Shown here: positions 27,351 to 36,120 of the stretch, in pieces
Numbering within the stretch: the first letter of the stretch is position 1
How the letters are laid out: every line of letters begins with the position of its first letter
Source: Pelagibacteraceae bacterium AG-404-P07
GTDB lineage: Bacteria; Pseudomonadota; Alphaproteobacteria; Pelagibacterales; Pelagibacteraceae
NCBI GenBank assembly: GCA_003216235.1
Contig: QCJE01000010.1
Coordinates: forward strand, 1-42,123
DNA: 42,123 nucleotides
Direction of reading: 5' to 3'
Program-made: the position numbers and the translations under genes
Notes under the pieces: generated by a model
Seen by the model: the letters and a program-made list of their open reading frames with translations, nothing else
Told to the model about the DNA's origin: nothing
Databases searched by the model: none

Positions 27351-28963
27351 TTATGATTTTTTGATGCCTTGATAAAAGAAGAGAATAAAGGATGAGGAGA
27401 CAAAGGTCTAGATTTAAATTCAGGGTGAAATTGAACACCTATAAACCACGGGTGATTTTTAAGCTCAATAATCTCAGGTAACATGCCATCAGGAGATAAG
27501 CCTGAAAAATTCATTCCATTTTTTTCAAACTTTTCTTTATAATTAATGTTTACTTCATACCTATGACGGTGTCTTTCTTTAATTATTTTTTTTCCATAAA
27601 TTTTTCTAATAAAAGAATTTTCTCTTAATTTTGCTTCATATGAACCTAATCTCATTGTTCCACCTAGATTTTTATCAGTGCCTTTAATTGTCTTACCATC
27701 TTTTATCCATTCATTAATTAAACCTATAATTGGTATGCCTTTTTTATCAAATTCACTTGACGTAGCTTTTTTAAGATTAAGTTTGTTTCTAGCAAATTCA
27801 ATTATAGCCATTTGCATTCCATAACAAATTCCGAGAAAAGGAATTTTATTAATTCTTGCATATTTGATAGATTCAATTTTACCATCGGTGCCTCTTTTTC
27901 CAAAACCACCAGGAATTAAAACTCCAGAAATATTTTTAAGTTTTGATTTTATTTCAGATACTTTTAATTTTTCGGAATCAATTCTCACTAAATTGACTTT
28001 AACGTGATTTTCAATTCCACCATGAGTTAAAGCTTCATCGAGGGATTTATAAGCATCTTTTAATTCTACATACTTACCAATTATTGCTATATTCACTTCT
28101 TTTTTAGTTTTTAAAATTATTTTTGTAATTTTTCTCCAAGGATTAAGATTCACTGATTTTTTAGATTTCATTTTAAAATAATTCAAAACTTGAATGTCTA
28201 ACTTTTCTTTGAAAAAACTCATTGGAGCCTCATAAATAGTTTTTACGTCAACAGTTTCAATTACATTTTTAATATTCACATTGCAAAATAACGAGATTTT
28301 TTTTCTATGTTCTAAAGGTATTGGTCTTTCACTTCTACAGATAATAATATCAGGCTGAATACCTATACTTCTTAATTCTTTAACAGAATGTTGAGTTGGT
28401 TTAGTTTTTATTTCATCTGAAGCTTTTAGATATGGAACAAGAGTTAGATGGATAAACAACGTATTTTTTTTTCCAATATCATTTGCAAATTGTCTTATTG
28501 CCTCTACAAAAGGTAAGCTTTCAATATCACCCACTATTCCTCCAATTTCACAAATTACAAAATCTTCTTTTGAAGAGTCATTTCTAATAAACTCTTTAAT
28601 ACGATCTGTTATATGAGGAATAACTTGAACAGTTTTGCCAAGATATTTACCCTTTCTTTCTTTTGAAAGAACATCATTATAAATTTTTCCAGTAGTAATA
28701 TTGTCAGATTTTTTTGCTGAAACACCAGAAAATCTTTCATAATGTCCTAGGTCTAAATCAGTTTCAGCACCATCGTCTGTTACAAAAACCTCTCCATGTT
28801 GAAAAGGACTCATGGTTCCGGGATCTACATTCAAATATGGATCTAGTTTCCTTAATCTTACTTTATATCCTCGAGATTGAAGCAAATAAGCTAGGGATGC
28901 AGAAGAGAGACCTTTTCCTAATGATGAGACCACGCCGCCCGTGACAAAAATAAATCGCGCCAT
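27347..28963 (-). CDS. pyrG: CTP synthase
   Basis: PyrG aminates UTP to CTP using glutamine. The 538-residue protein has a synthase domain starting [16 protein letters not shown] and containing [26 protein letters not shown]-type sequence (about 41-65). The class I glutaminase domain has the nucleophile in [10 protein letters not shown], the oxyanion glycine pair GGFGKRG, and the catalytic His-Pro-Glu in GVQFHPEF. Length and motifs are ordinary. A 40-base gap separates it from secG and contains a TATAAG that could be a weak internal promoter; it otherwise belongs to the tpiA-to-coq10-like run. Confidence 0.98.
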   Translation of the reverse strand: MARFIFVTGGVVSSLGKGLSSASLAYLLQSRGYKVRLRKLDPYLNVDPGTMSPFQHGEVFVTDDGAETDLDLGHYERFSGVSAKKSDNITTGKIYNDVLSKERKGKYLGKTVQVIPHITDRIKEFIRNDSSKEDFVICEIGGIVGDIESLPFVEAIRQFANDIGKKNTLFIHLTLVPYLKASDEIKTKPTQHSVKELRSIGIQPDIIICRSERPIPLEHRKKISLFCNVNIKNVIETVDVKTIYEAPMSFFKEKLDIQVLNYFKMKSKKSVNLNPWRKITKIILKTKKEVNIAIIGKYVELKDAYKSLDEALTHGGIENHVKVNLVRIDSEKLKVSEIKSKLKNISGVLIPGGFGKRGTDGKIESIKYARINKIPFLGICYGMQMAIIEFARNKLNLKKATSSEFDKKGIPIIGLINEWIKDGKTIKGTDKNLGGTMRLGSYEAKLRENSFIRKIYGKKIIKERHRHRYEVNINYKEKFEKNGMNFSGLSPDGMLPEIIELKNHPWFIGVQFHPEFKSRPLSPHPLFSSFIKASKNHK

Positions 28964-29003
28964 GGAACTATCTTATAGCGAAGAAAAAAGAAAATTGAAA
29001 GTA

Positions 29004-29306
29004 TTAATTATTATTTTCTGGAATTGATGGTGTATCCTCGACTTTTTCCTCAACTGCATCCAAAACAGAAGAAGTTGGAGTCAAATCTCCTCGAGAAACA
29101 ATAGTTAAACCTAAGCTGCATATAATAAAAAGTGTTGCAACAACAGCAGTTGCTTTAGTCATAAAATTTCCAGCAGACCTTGAAAACATGAAATTTTCTT
29201 GAGAAACACCTATTCCAAGAGCTCCCCCTTCTGATTTTTGCATTAAGACTAACAAAACTAAAATTAAAGCAAATATTATATTCAAGACTAATAAAATATT
29301 TTCCAT
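29004..29306 (-). CDS. secG: Preprotein translocase subunit SecG
   Basis: SecG is a small accessory subunit of the SecYEG channel. The 100-residue protein has two membrane helices (about 3-21 and 52-70), joined by the conserved cytoplasmic LVLMQKSEGGALGIG and the stretch MFSRSAGNFMTKATAV. A short acidic, proline-containing tail ends it. It lies five bases after tpiA; tpiA-secG-pyrG is a widespread alphaproteobacterial order. Confidence 0.95.
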   Translation of the reverse strand: MENILLVLNIIFALILVLLVLMQKSEGGALGIGVSQENFMFSRSAGNFMTKATAVVATLFIICSLGLTIVSRGDLTPTSSVLDAVEEKVEDTPSIPENNN

Positions 29307-29311
29307 GGAAA

Positions 29312-30052
29312 CTAACTATATGTTTTTTTGACTATATCAATAAATTTTTTTGCATTTTGTGATGCTCCACCAATTAAAAAACCATCAAGATTACTTATTT
29401 GTTTTAAGTCATTAATATTCTGAGTATTGACAGATCCACCATATAAAATTTTAGGCAACTTATCTTTAAACTTACCTTTTATAAATTTGATAATTTGATC
29501 TAACTCTCTAATTTTAGGAATTTTGCCTGTGCCTATAGACCAAACGGGTTCATATGCAATAAATATATTCGATTTTATTTTAATCTTTTTTAAACCAAGC
29601 TTAATTTGTTTTGATAAGATTAATTTAGTTTTACCTTTGTTTTTTTCAGATATAGTTTCACCTATACAAAAAATTATCTTCAATTTTGCTTTAATGGCAT
29701 TCTTAATTTTTATATTTATTAGTTTATCAGTTTCTCCTTTTCTTCGATTTTCAGAATGACCTATAATTACGTAATTAGCTCCAACATTTTTTAGCATTCT
29801 TGAATTTATAAAACCAGTATGTGAGCCGTATACGTCACTTTCATGACAATTTTGCGCACCTAAATCTATTAAACAATTTTCAAACTTTTTCAAAAAAGAA
29901 CTAATTAATGTATATGGGGGACAATAGATTAATCTACCTTTCTTAATTTCTTTAGATTTTGAAAATTTAATAACTTTATTCAATGTATTTAATGATTTTA
30001 AGTTTCCAAACATTTTCCAATTAGCTACAAAATACATATATTTATTTGTCAT
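29312..30052 (-). CDS. tpiA: Triosephosphate isomerase
   Basis: TpiA interconverts dihydroxyacetone phosphate and glyceraldehyde-3-phosphate. The 246-residue protein has all catalytic residues: Lys13 (VANWKMFG), His99 (IIGHSENR) and Glu168 (AYEPVWSIGTG). The phosphate-binding loop YGGSVNTQN and GFLIGGASQN lie near the C-terminus. It is the first gene of the long minus-strand run reaching to the START-domain gene. The promoter is probably the TATAGAT at 30072-30066, 13 bases before the start. Confidence 0.97.
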   Translation of the reverse strand: MTNKYMYFVANWKMFGNLKSLNTLNKVIKFSKSKEIKKGRLIYCPPYTLISSFLKKFENCLIDLGAQNCHESDVYGSHTGFINSRMLKNVGANYVIIGHSENRRKGETDKLINIKIKNAIKAKLKIIFCIGETISEKNKGKTKLILSKQIKLGLKKIKIKSNIFIAYEPVWSIGTGKIPKIRELDQIIKFIKGKFKDKLPKILYGGSVNTQNINDLKQISNLDGFLIGGASQNAKKFIDIVKKTYS

Positions 30053-30065
30053 ATGATACTTTTTA

Positions 30066-30090
30066 ATCTATAGGTTTGTTTTTTATAGAT
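30066..30090. promoter_or_regulatory. Back-to-back promoters of tpiA and the ppiD-trp operon
   Basis: ATCTATA (30066-30072) and TATAGAT (30084-30090) form an inverted repeat around 11 bases. Each arm reads TATAGAT on the strand leading to its gene. It lies 13 bases before the tpiA start on one side and 18 before the ppiD-like start on the other, so each is a plausible -10 element. A second TATAAT (30100-30105) sits too close to the ppiD-like ATG to serve it. No clear -35 boxes are seen. Confidence 0.45.
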
Positions 30091-30108
30091 CAATAAATTT
30101 ATAATATA

Positions 30109-31527
30109 ATGATTGGAAGTTTTAGAAATTTTGCAAAAACTAAATTTGCTGGAATATTAGTTTTCATTATTATTATTCCTTTTGTATTTTGGGGCATGGG
30201 AAGTATGTTTAGTGGAGGAAATACAAATAGCATAGCTAAAGTCAATAATAAAAATATTTCTACTCAAGAATTTATTGATCATATAAATGACTCTGGAATT
30301 CCAGAAAAATCAATAAGAGAAAATTTAGATAACAATATTATTGAGGAGTTGTTAACATCTTTAATTTCAACAGCTTTACTGGATTTAGAAATTGAAAATT
30401 TCAATATAATTTATTCAAAAAATTCGTTACTAAAACGAATAAAAAAAAATAAGAATTTTTTAGATGATAATAAAAGTTTTCAAAGAATAAAATATGAAAA
30501 ATTTTTATTAGAAAATAACTTATCAGCACCACAATTTGAACTACAATTAAAAGGTCGAGAATTACAAAAGAAATTATTTGATTATATTGGTGCTGGAACA
30601 GTAGCGCCACAATTTATGATTAAAAGATTGTTTGAAGAAGAAAACAAAAAACTTGAAATAGAATATATAAATTTACAAAATTTTTATAAAAAAGAAGAAG
30701 ATATTGATGAAAAAGATTTAAAAAATTTTATCAAAAATAATGAAGACAAAATTAAGATTGAGTATGTTGATTTTAAATATGCGATATTAAACCCACAAAA
30801 TTTACTTGGCATAGATGATTTTAACCAAGCTTTTTTTGATAAAATTGATCAAGTGGAAATAGACATTTCAAATGAAATACAATTTGAAAATATTATTTCT
30901 AAATTAAATATTAATTCAGTTAATGTATCAAATTTTAAATTTTCATCTGAAAAAAAAGACATTGAAAAAAAAATATTTCAATCAAGAAATACCAATATTG
31001 ATATTTTTGAATATGAGAATGATTATGTCATATACAATATAGATAAAATTGAAGAGAAAACTCCTGACTTAAAAGATATTCAAACTAAAAATGAAATAAT
31101 AGAACTAGTCAAACAAAAAAATAAATTTGAATATAATAAAAAATTATTAGAAAAAATAAGAGATAAAAATTTTAATGAAAATGATTTTTTAAAATTAGGA
31201 ATGAATCAAATAAAAAAAGGAAAAATAAATTCAATTAGAGATAATAAAAAATTTGAAATAGATGCTGTTAAATTAATGTATTCGTTACCTATTAGCTCAT
31301 TTACATTAATCAACGATGATAAAAACAATATTTATTTAGCAAAAATTGTAAATTTCAAAAATGAAAATTTAGATAATATTGATGAAAATTATAATGAATA
31401 CTTAAATAAGGAGAAATCAATTAACAGAAATAGTATATTGGTGTCTTATGATATGCTTCTAAGTGATAAATATAATATAACAATAAATCAAAAAACAATA
31501 GAACGAGTAAAAAATTTCTTTCAATGA
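30109..31527 (+). CDS. PpiD/SurA-N-like membrane-anchored periplasmic chaperone lacking a recognisable PPIase domain
   Basis: The N-terminus matches PpiD: a short basic start, one membrane anchor (about 13-33, AGILVFIIIIPFVFWGMGSM), then the SurA-N-type chaperone segment (AKVNNKNISTQEFIDHIN through about residue 180). The position before trpE is the usual alphaproteobacterial place of ppiD. At 472 residues it is well short of typical PpiD (about 620-650). I cannot find the parvulin motifs (glycine-rich GGDLG-type and the HIL-type histidine) in residues 180-472, which are instead lysine-, asparagine- and glutamate-rich. It overlaps trpE by four bases. The likely role is a periplasmic holdase for exported proteins; isomerase activity is doubtful. 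Confidence 0.8.
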   Translation: MIGSFRNFAKTKFAGILVFIIIIPFVFWGMGSMFSGGNTNSIAKVNNKNISTQEFIDHINDSGIPEKSIRENLDNNIIEELLTSLISTALLDLEIENFNIIYSKNSLLKRIKKNKNFLDDNKSFQRIKYEKFLLENNLSAPQFELQLKGRELQKKLFDYIGAGTVAPQFMIKRLFEEENKKLEIEYINLQNFYKKEEDIDEKDLKNFIKNNEDKIKIEYVDFKYAILNPQNLLGIDDFNQAFFDKIDQVEIDISNEIQFENIISKLNINSVNVSNFKFSSEKKDIEKKIFQSRNTNIDIFEYENDYVIYNIDKIEEKTPDLKDIQTKNEIIELVKQKNKFEYNKKLLEKIRDKNFNENDFLKLGMNQIKKGKINSIRDNKKFEIDAVKLMYSLPISSFTLINDDKNNIYLAKIVNFKNENLDNIDENYNEYLNKEKSINRNSILVSYDMLLSDKYNITINQKTIERVKNFFQ

Positions 31528-32984
31528 TAATTAATCGAAGCTTTTATGAATTTAAGTTTCGGCATAGAAACAAAAAAAATCAAATTATATATACCTCAAA
31601 AAAAGTTAAGGATGATAATGAGGTTTTAAATTTAATAGATAATTTCTTAGAAGAAAAAAATAGTTTTATTTTTGAGTCTGTAGAAAAAGGTAAAATTAAA
31701 GGTAGATATACTATATTTGGAAAAAACCCAGATAAAATATGGGAATTCAATAATAAAAACTCTTATTTGATTGAAAATAATAAAAGAATTAAATTAAAAG
31801 AAAAACCTGAAAATTTAATTGAAAAGATAATTGAAGATTTTAAATTTAAAACTCCAAAAAATTTACCAAAGATTTGTTCTCTTATTTCTGGTTATTTTTC
31901 CTATGACTCAATTAGATATATAGAAAAAATTCCAAATAATTGCTCTGATGATCTTAAATTACCAGATGTTAGACTTTTACGTCCTAGAACACTTGTTGTT
32001 CACGATAACTTAAAAAAAGAAATATTTTATATTAGTAATATTTTTAGTGATGAAAAAATCATTAATTATCACAAGAAATATGATGAAATTAAATCAGAAC
32101 TTTTAAAGTTAGAGTCTCAATCCTCTTTTAAGATTATCAGAAAAAAAATAAATCAAAAATCTAAAGATTTAATAATCAAATCAAATACATCAAAAAATAA
32201 ATTTTTATCGATGGTTAATAAAGCAAAAAAATATATTAAAATAGGAGATATTTTTCAGGTAGTATTAAGTCAAAGATTTGAAGCCAAATTAACAAAAAAA
32301 CCTATAGATATTTATAAAAAGTTGAGAGTAACCAATCCATCTCCATTTATGTTTTTTTTTAATTTTAAAGACTTTCAAATAATTGGTGCGAGCCCTGAAA
32401 TTTTAGTCAGATTAAGAGATAATAAAATTACTGTAAGACCAATAGCAGGAACTAGACCCAGAGGTAAAACAAAAAAAGAGGACAAATTTTATGAAAAAGA
32501 TCTTTTAAAAGATAAGAAAGAAATTTCAGAACATTTAATGTTATTGGATCTAGGAAGAAATGATGCAGGTAAAGTTTCTGAGGTTAATTCAATTAAGGTA
32601 ACTGAAAGTTTCATAATTGAAAGATATTCACATGTTATGCATATAGTTTCTAATGTAATCGGTAAATACAATAAAAAATTTTCAAAATTTAAATCATTAT
32701 TAGCTGGTTTTCCTGCTGGAACTGTTTCAGGAGCACCCAAGATAAGAGCCATGGAAATTATTGATGAATTGGAAACAACAAAAAGAAAAGTTTATGCAGG
32801 TGGAATTGGTTATTTTTCTGCAAACGGAGAATTTGATACTTGTATAGCTTTAAGAACTGCAGTAGCAAAAAAAGAAAAATTTTATGTTCAAGCAGGTGCA
32901 GGTATCGTAGCAGATAGTAAACCATTAAAAGAGTATGAAGAAACAGTTAATAAAGCAAAAGCTTTAATCAATGCATTAAAATGA
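31524..32984 (+). CDS. trpE: Anthranilate synthase component I
   Basis: TrpE converts chorismate to anthranilate using ammonia supplied by TrpG, the first step of tryptophan synthesis. The 486-residue protein has the chorismate-binding signatures GDIFQVVLSQRF, FQIIGASPEILVR, RPIAGTRPRG, the AGFPAGTVSGAPKIRAMEI block, and GGIGYFSANGEFDTCIALRT near the C-terminus. It begins in the stop codon of the ppiD-like gene (ATGA) and ends in the start of trpG (ATGA). I find no leader peptide or attenuator, and the operon promoter appears to be that of the upstream ppiD-like gene. Confidence 0.97.
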   Translation: MIINRSFYEFKFRHRNKKNQIIYTSKKVKDDNEVLNLIDNFLEEKNSFIFESVEKGKIKGRYTIFGKNPDKIWEFNNKNSYLIENNKRIKLKEKPENLIEKIIEDFKFKTPKNLPKICSLISGYFSYDSIRYIEKIPNNCSDDLKLPDVRLLRPRTLVVHDNLKKEIFYISNIFSDEKIINYHKKYDEIKSELLKLESQSSFKIIRKKINQKSKDLIIKSNTSKNKFLSMVNKAKKYIKIGDIFQVVLSQRFEAKLTKKPIDIYKKLRVTNPSPFMFFFNFKDFQIIGASPEILVRLRDNKITVRPIAGTRPRGKTKKEDKFYEKDLLKDKKEISEHLMLLDLGRNDAGKVSEVNSIKVTESFIIERYSHVMHIVSNVIGKYNKKFSKFKSLLAGFPAGTVSGAPKIRAMEIIDELETTKRKVYAGGIGYFSANGEFDTCIALRTAVAKKEKFYVQAGAGIVADSKPLKEYEETVNKAKALINALK

Positions 32985-33550
32985 AAAAAATTATTTTAAT
33001 AGATAATTACGATAGTTTTACTTTTAATCTTTATCATTATTTATCTTCACTTAACGTAAATGTTGATGTAATTAGAAATGACCAAATTTCATCAAAAGAA
33101 ATCCTAAAAAAAAAATATAATAAAATTGTAATCTCACCAGGACCAGGTAATCCTAATCAATCTGGTAATTGCCTGAAAATTGTAAAGTCCTTATATAAAA
33201 AAATACCAATATTAGGTGTTTGCTTAGGCCATCAAATAATAGGACAAGTATTTGGGTCTAAAATTGTTCAAGCAAAAAAGCTTATGCACGGAAAAACTAG
33301 TAAAATAATATCAAAAAAAAAAGGTGTATTAAAAAATCTTCCTAAAACTTTTGAGGCAACTCGTTATCACAGCTTAATTATTGATAAAAAATCATTATCT
33401 AAAGATCTAGAAATAACTGCTGAAACAGAAGATGGGCTAATTATGGGTGTAAGACATAAAAAATATCAAGTTCATGGAGTGCAATTTCACCCTGAAAGTA
33501 TTAAAACTAAGATAGGTATTAAAATTTTAAAAAACTTTATTAAAAATTAG
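32981..33550 (+). CDS. trpG: Anthranilate synthase component II (glutamine amidotransferase)
   Basis: TrpG releases ammonia from glutamine for TrpE. The 189-residue class I amidotransferase shows LIDNYDSFTFNL at the start, the PGPGNP loop, the nucleophile in LGVCLGHQIIG (Cys81) and the catalytic His-Pro-Glu in GVQFHPESI near the end. It overlaps trpE by four bases and lies five bases before trpD. The same protein could also serve aminodeoxychorismate synthase (PabA), since many small genomes share one subunit. Confidence 0.96.
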   Translation: MKKIILIDNYDSFTFNLYHYLSSLNVNVDVIRNDQISSKEILKKKYNKIVISPGPGNPNQSGNCLKIVKSLYKKIPILGVCLGHQIIGQVFGSKIVQAKKLMHGKTSKIISKKKGVLKNLPKTFEATRYHSLIIDKKSLSKDLEITAETEDGLIMGVRHKKYQVHGVQFHPESIKTKIGIKILKNFIKN

Positions 33551-33555
33551 AATTA

Positions 33556-34548
33556 ATGAGACAATTCATAGAGAAAATTAAGAAAAAAGAAGATTTATCT
33601 TTTGATGAAAGTAAAGCTGCTTTTGAAGTATTAATGGAAGGCAAAGCTGATGATAAAGATATGTTTGATTTTTTAACACTTTTATCATCTAAAGGCGAAG
33701 CTTCTGATGAACTAGCTGGTGGAGTTTATGTGCTTAGAAATAAGTCAAAAAGAGTTAATGTAGAAAATTGTGTTGATACATGTGGCACCGGAGGAGACGG
33801 CATGAATACACTAAATATATCAACAGCCTCTGCTTTATTACTTTCCAGTATGGGAGTTAAAGTTGCTAAACATGGAAATAAAGCTGTATCTTCTAAATGT
33901 GGATCTGGAGATGTTTTAGAAGCCTTAAATATTAATATTGATTTAGAGCCAGAAGATATTGAAGCTCAAATAAATAAAAATAATTTTGGCTTCATGTTTG
34001 CACCAAACTATCATAGTGCAATGAAATTTGTTGGACCCACAAGAAAAAAAATCGGAAAAAGAACTATATTTAATATGATAGGACCTTTAAGTAGTCCTGC
34101 TTTAGTAAAACGACAAGTTGTTGGAGTTTTTGATAAAAAACTTTTAAAGATATTTGCAAATGCTCTAAAAAATTTAAATATAACATTTGCATGGATTGTA
34201 AACAGTGAAGATGGTTTAGATGAAATTTCACCTTATGCCCGAACAAAAGTTTTTCAATTAAAAGATAAAGTTATTTCAGAAATCATTATTGATCCGAAGG
34301 AATTAAATGTTAAAGCAGAAAAATTTAAAAATCTTATTGGTGATGATGCAAAATTCAATTCAGATAAAATGATTAATATATTTAAAGGTGAAGATAATGA
34401 TTTTTCTAAAGCAGTATGTTTAAATGCAGCTGCAGGACTAATTGTAAATGAAACTCATAAAAATTTTGCTGACGCATATAATGATGCTAGAGAACATATT
34501 TTATCAAGTAAAGTTATTAAACATTTAGAAAAAATTCAAAATGGCTGA
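33556..34548 (+). CDS. trpD: Anthranilate phosphoribosyltransferase
   Basis: TrpD transfers phosphoribosyl from PRPP to anthranilate. The 330-residue protein has the PRPP-binding glycine-rich CGTGGDGMNTLNIS, the KHGNKAVSSKCGSGD loop that binds anthranilate and PRPP, the FGFMFAPNYH helix and RTIFNMIGPLSSPA. It lies five bases after trpG and overlaps trpC by eight bases. No fusion to TrpG or TrpC is present. Confidence 0.97.
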   Translation: MRQFIEKIKKKEDLSFDESKAAFEVLMEGKADDKDMFDFLTLLSSKGEASDELAGGVYVLRNKSKRVNVENCVDTCGTGGDGMNTLNISTASALLLSSMGVKVAKHGNKAVSSKCGSGDVLEALNINIDLEPEDIEAQINKNNFGFMFAPNYHSAMKFVGPTRKKIGKRTIFNMIGPLSSPALVKRQVVGVFDKKLLKIFANALKNLNITFAWIVNSEDGLDEISPYARTKVFQLKDKVISEIIIDPKELNVKAEKFKNLIGDDAKFNSDKMINIFKGEDNDFSKAVCLNAAAGLIVNETHKNFADAYNDAREHILSSKVIKHLEKIQNG

Positions 34549-35332
34549 AAATGTTCTTGAAAAAATAATTAAAAAAAAAAGTGAAAAAATAGTAAATTTA
34601 AAAAAAACTATTTCACTAGACTTTTTAAAAGAATTAATTGCTAAAAATAAAACATTTATTAATTTTAAAGAAAAAATTGAAAATAACATCAAAGAAAACA
34701 AATTTTCAATAATTGCTGAAATCAAAAAAGCTAGCCCATCAGCAGGTATAATTATAAAGAATTATGACCCTGTCAAAATAGCTCGTACATATTATGAAAA
34801 TAATGCAACTTGTTTGTCAGTTCTTACTGAAGAAGATTTTTTTTTAGGAAATCTAATACATATCAGTAAGATTAAGGAAAAATTTAATTTGCCTATTCTT
34901 TGTAAAGACTTTTTTATAGATAAATTTCAAATACCATTAGCAAAAAGTTATGGAGCAGATGCTATATTGATTATATTAGCTGGAGTCACTGAAAGCCTTG
35001 CTAATGACTTATATGAAGAGGCATTAAAATTAAATATGTCTGTTATAGTTGAAGTACATACCGTTGAGGAGGCTAAACAAGCTCTTAAGTTTAAAAATGC
35101 TTTAATAGGAATAAATAATAGAAATCTTAAAACTTTAAAAACTGATATAAACACAACTTTTGATATTTATGATGTATTAGTTAATCATTCGGGTCCATTA
35201 ATTTCCGAAAGTGGAATCAAGACAAAAGACGAGCTATTAGAACTATCTAAAAAAACTTCTATTAAAAGTTTTTTAATTGGTGAATCGCTTTTAAAAAATT
35301 TAAATAATAATTCTATTTTTTCAGTTCTTTAA
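34541..35332 (+). CDS. trpC: Indole-3-glycerol phosphate synthase
   Basis: TrpC closes the indole ring in tryptophan synthesis. The 263-residue barrel enzyme has SIIAEIKKASPSAG (substrate-binding Glu and Lys), SVLTEEDFFLGN, LCKDFFIDKFQI, ADAILIILA, IGINNRNLKT, LISESGIKT and the terminal SFLIGESLL. It is the stand-alone form without a fused TrpF. In many alphaproteobacteria moaC and moeA follow; here lexA comes next after 88 bases. trpF, trpB and trpA are not in the window. Confidence 0.96.
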   Translation: MAENVLEKIIKKKSEKIVNLKKTISLDFLKELIAKNKTFINFKEKIENNIKENKFSIIAEIKKASPSAGIIIKNYDPVKIARTYYENNATCLSVLTEEDFFLGNLIHISKIKEKFNLPILCKDFFIDKFQIPLAKSYGADAILIILAGVTESLANDLYEEALKLNMSVIVEVHTVEEAKQALKFKNALIGINNRNLKTLKTDINTTFDIYDVLVNHSGPLISESGIKTKDELLELSKKTSIKSFLIGESLLKNLNNNSIFSVL

Positions 35333-35382
35333 TAGAATAATGCCCTATTTTACTTGCTTTTTTTACTATTGTGAATTGTAAA

Positions 35383-35418
35383 GAACTTTTGTAGAACATA
35401 TTTGTACGATATTTGTTC
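35383..35418 (+). promoter_or_regulatory. Two LexA operators in the lexA promoter
   Basis: GAAC-N7-GAAC (35383-35397) is exactly the complement of the alphaproteobacterial SOS box GTTC-N7-GTTC. A second, one-mismatch site in the opposite orientation, GTAC-N7-GTTC (35404-35418), ends two bases before the lexA ATG. Their left ends are 21 bases apart, two helical turns. A weak promoter (TTGTAA 35376-35381, TATTTG 35399-35404) would be covered by both. This predicts strong self-repression. Confidence 0.75.
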
Positions 35419-35420
35419 TT

Positions 35421-36098
35421 ATGCTAACAAAAAAACAAAAAAACCTACTCTTATTTATCAACAAGAAGTTGAGAAGCTCAGGTGTATCTCCTTCTTATGA
35501 GGAAATGAAACAATCTTTAAACCTAAAATCTAAATCAGGAATTCACAGACTAATTAGTGCATTAGAAGAAAGAGGTTTTATTAAAAGACTTGCTCATAAA
35601 GCAAGAGCATTAGAGGTAATTAAATTACCAGAAACAGCTTCAGCTAATGATATTTACAACAGTTTTTCACCTAGTGTTATAAAAGGAGGCTTAGATGAAG
35701 AGAAGCCCTTGTCTAATGATGTAGAGGTACCTGTTTTAGGAAAAATAGCAGCTGGAACACCCGTAGAAGCTATTCAAAATGAAGTTTCGAGAATTCCATT
35801 ACCAAGTAATTTAGAAAAAAACGGTGATTACTTTGGTCTTAAAGTTCAAGGAGACTCCATGATCGAAGCGGGTATTAATGAAGGTGATACTGTCATTATA
35901 AAAAGAACCGATACAGCTGATAATGGAAAAATAGTTGTTGCATTGATTGATGAACATGAAGCAATGCTTAAAAGAATTAGAAAAAAAGGTAAAGTGATTG
36001 CTCTCGAAAGTGCAAATAAAAACTATGAAACCAAAATTTTTGGCCCAGATAGAGTTAAAGTACAGGGCGTATTAGTATCTTTATATAGAAACTTTTAG
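35421..36098 (+). CDS. lexA: SOS repressor LexA
   Basis: LexA represses DNA-damage genes and cleaves itself when stimulated by RecA. The 225-residue protein has an N-terminal winged-helix domain (about 1-65; SYEEMKQSLNLKSKSGIHRL holds the recognition helix). A linker and the S24 peptidase domain follow. The cleavage bond is Ala111-Gly112 (KIAAGTPVE), the nucleophile Ser146 (VQGDSMIEAG) and the general base Lys184 (AMLKRI). All catalytic elements are intact, so a functional SOS response is expected. The gene carries two LexA-box-like sites at its own start and is followed 22 bases later by gltX. Confidence 0.97.
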   Translation: MLTKKQKNLLLFINKKLRSSGVSPSYEEMKQSLNLKSKSGIHRLISALEERGFIKRLAHKARALEVIKLPETASANDIYNSFSPSVIKGGLDEEKPLSNDVEVPVLGKIAAGTPVEAIQNEVSRIPLPSNLEKNGDYFGLKVQGDSMIEAGINEGDTVIIKRTDTADNGKIVVALIDEHEAMLKRIRKKGKVIALESANKNYETKIFGPDRVKVQGVLVSLYRNF

Positions 36099-36120
36099 TA
36101 AAATAGTCTAAACATTTTTA

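Noticed and set aside
35310-35338. Inverted repeat ATTCTATT/AATAGAAT at the end of trpC as a terminator
   Set aside because: The stem is entirely weak A/T pairs apart from one G-C, the loop is 13 bases, and no T-run follows, so it is unlikely to terminate.
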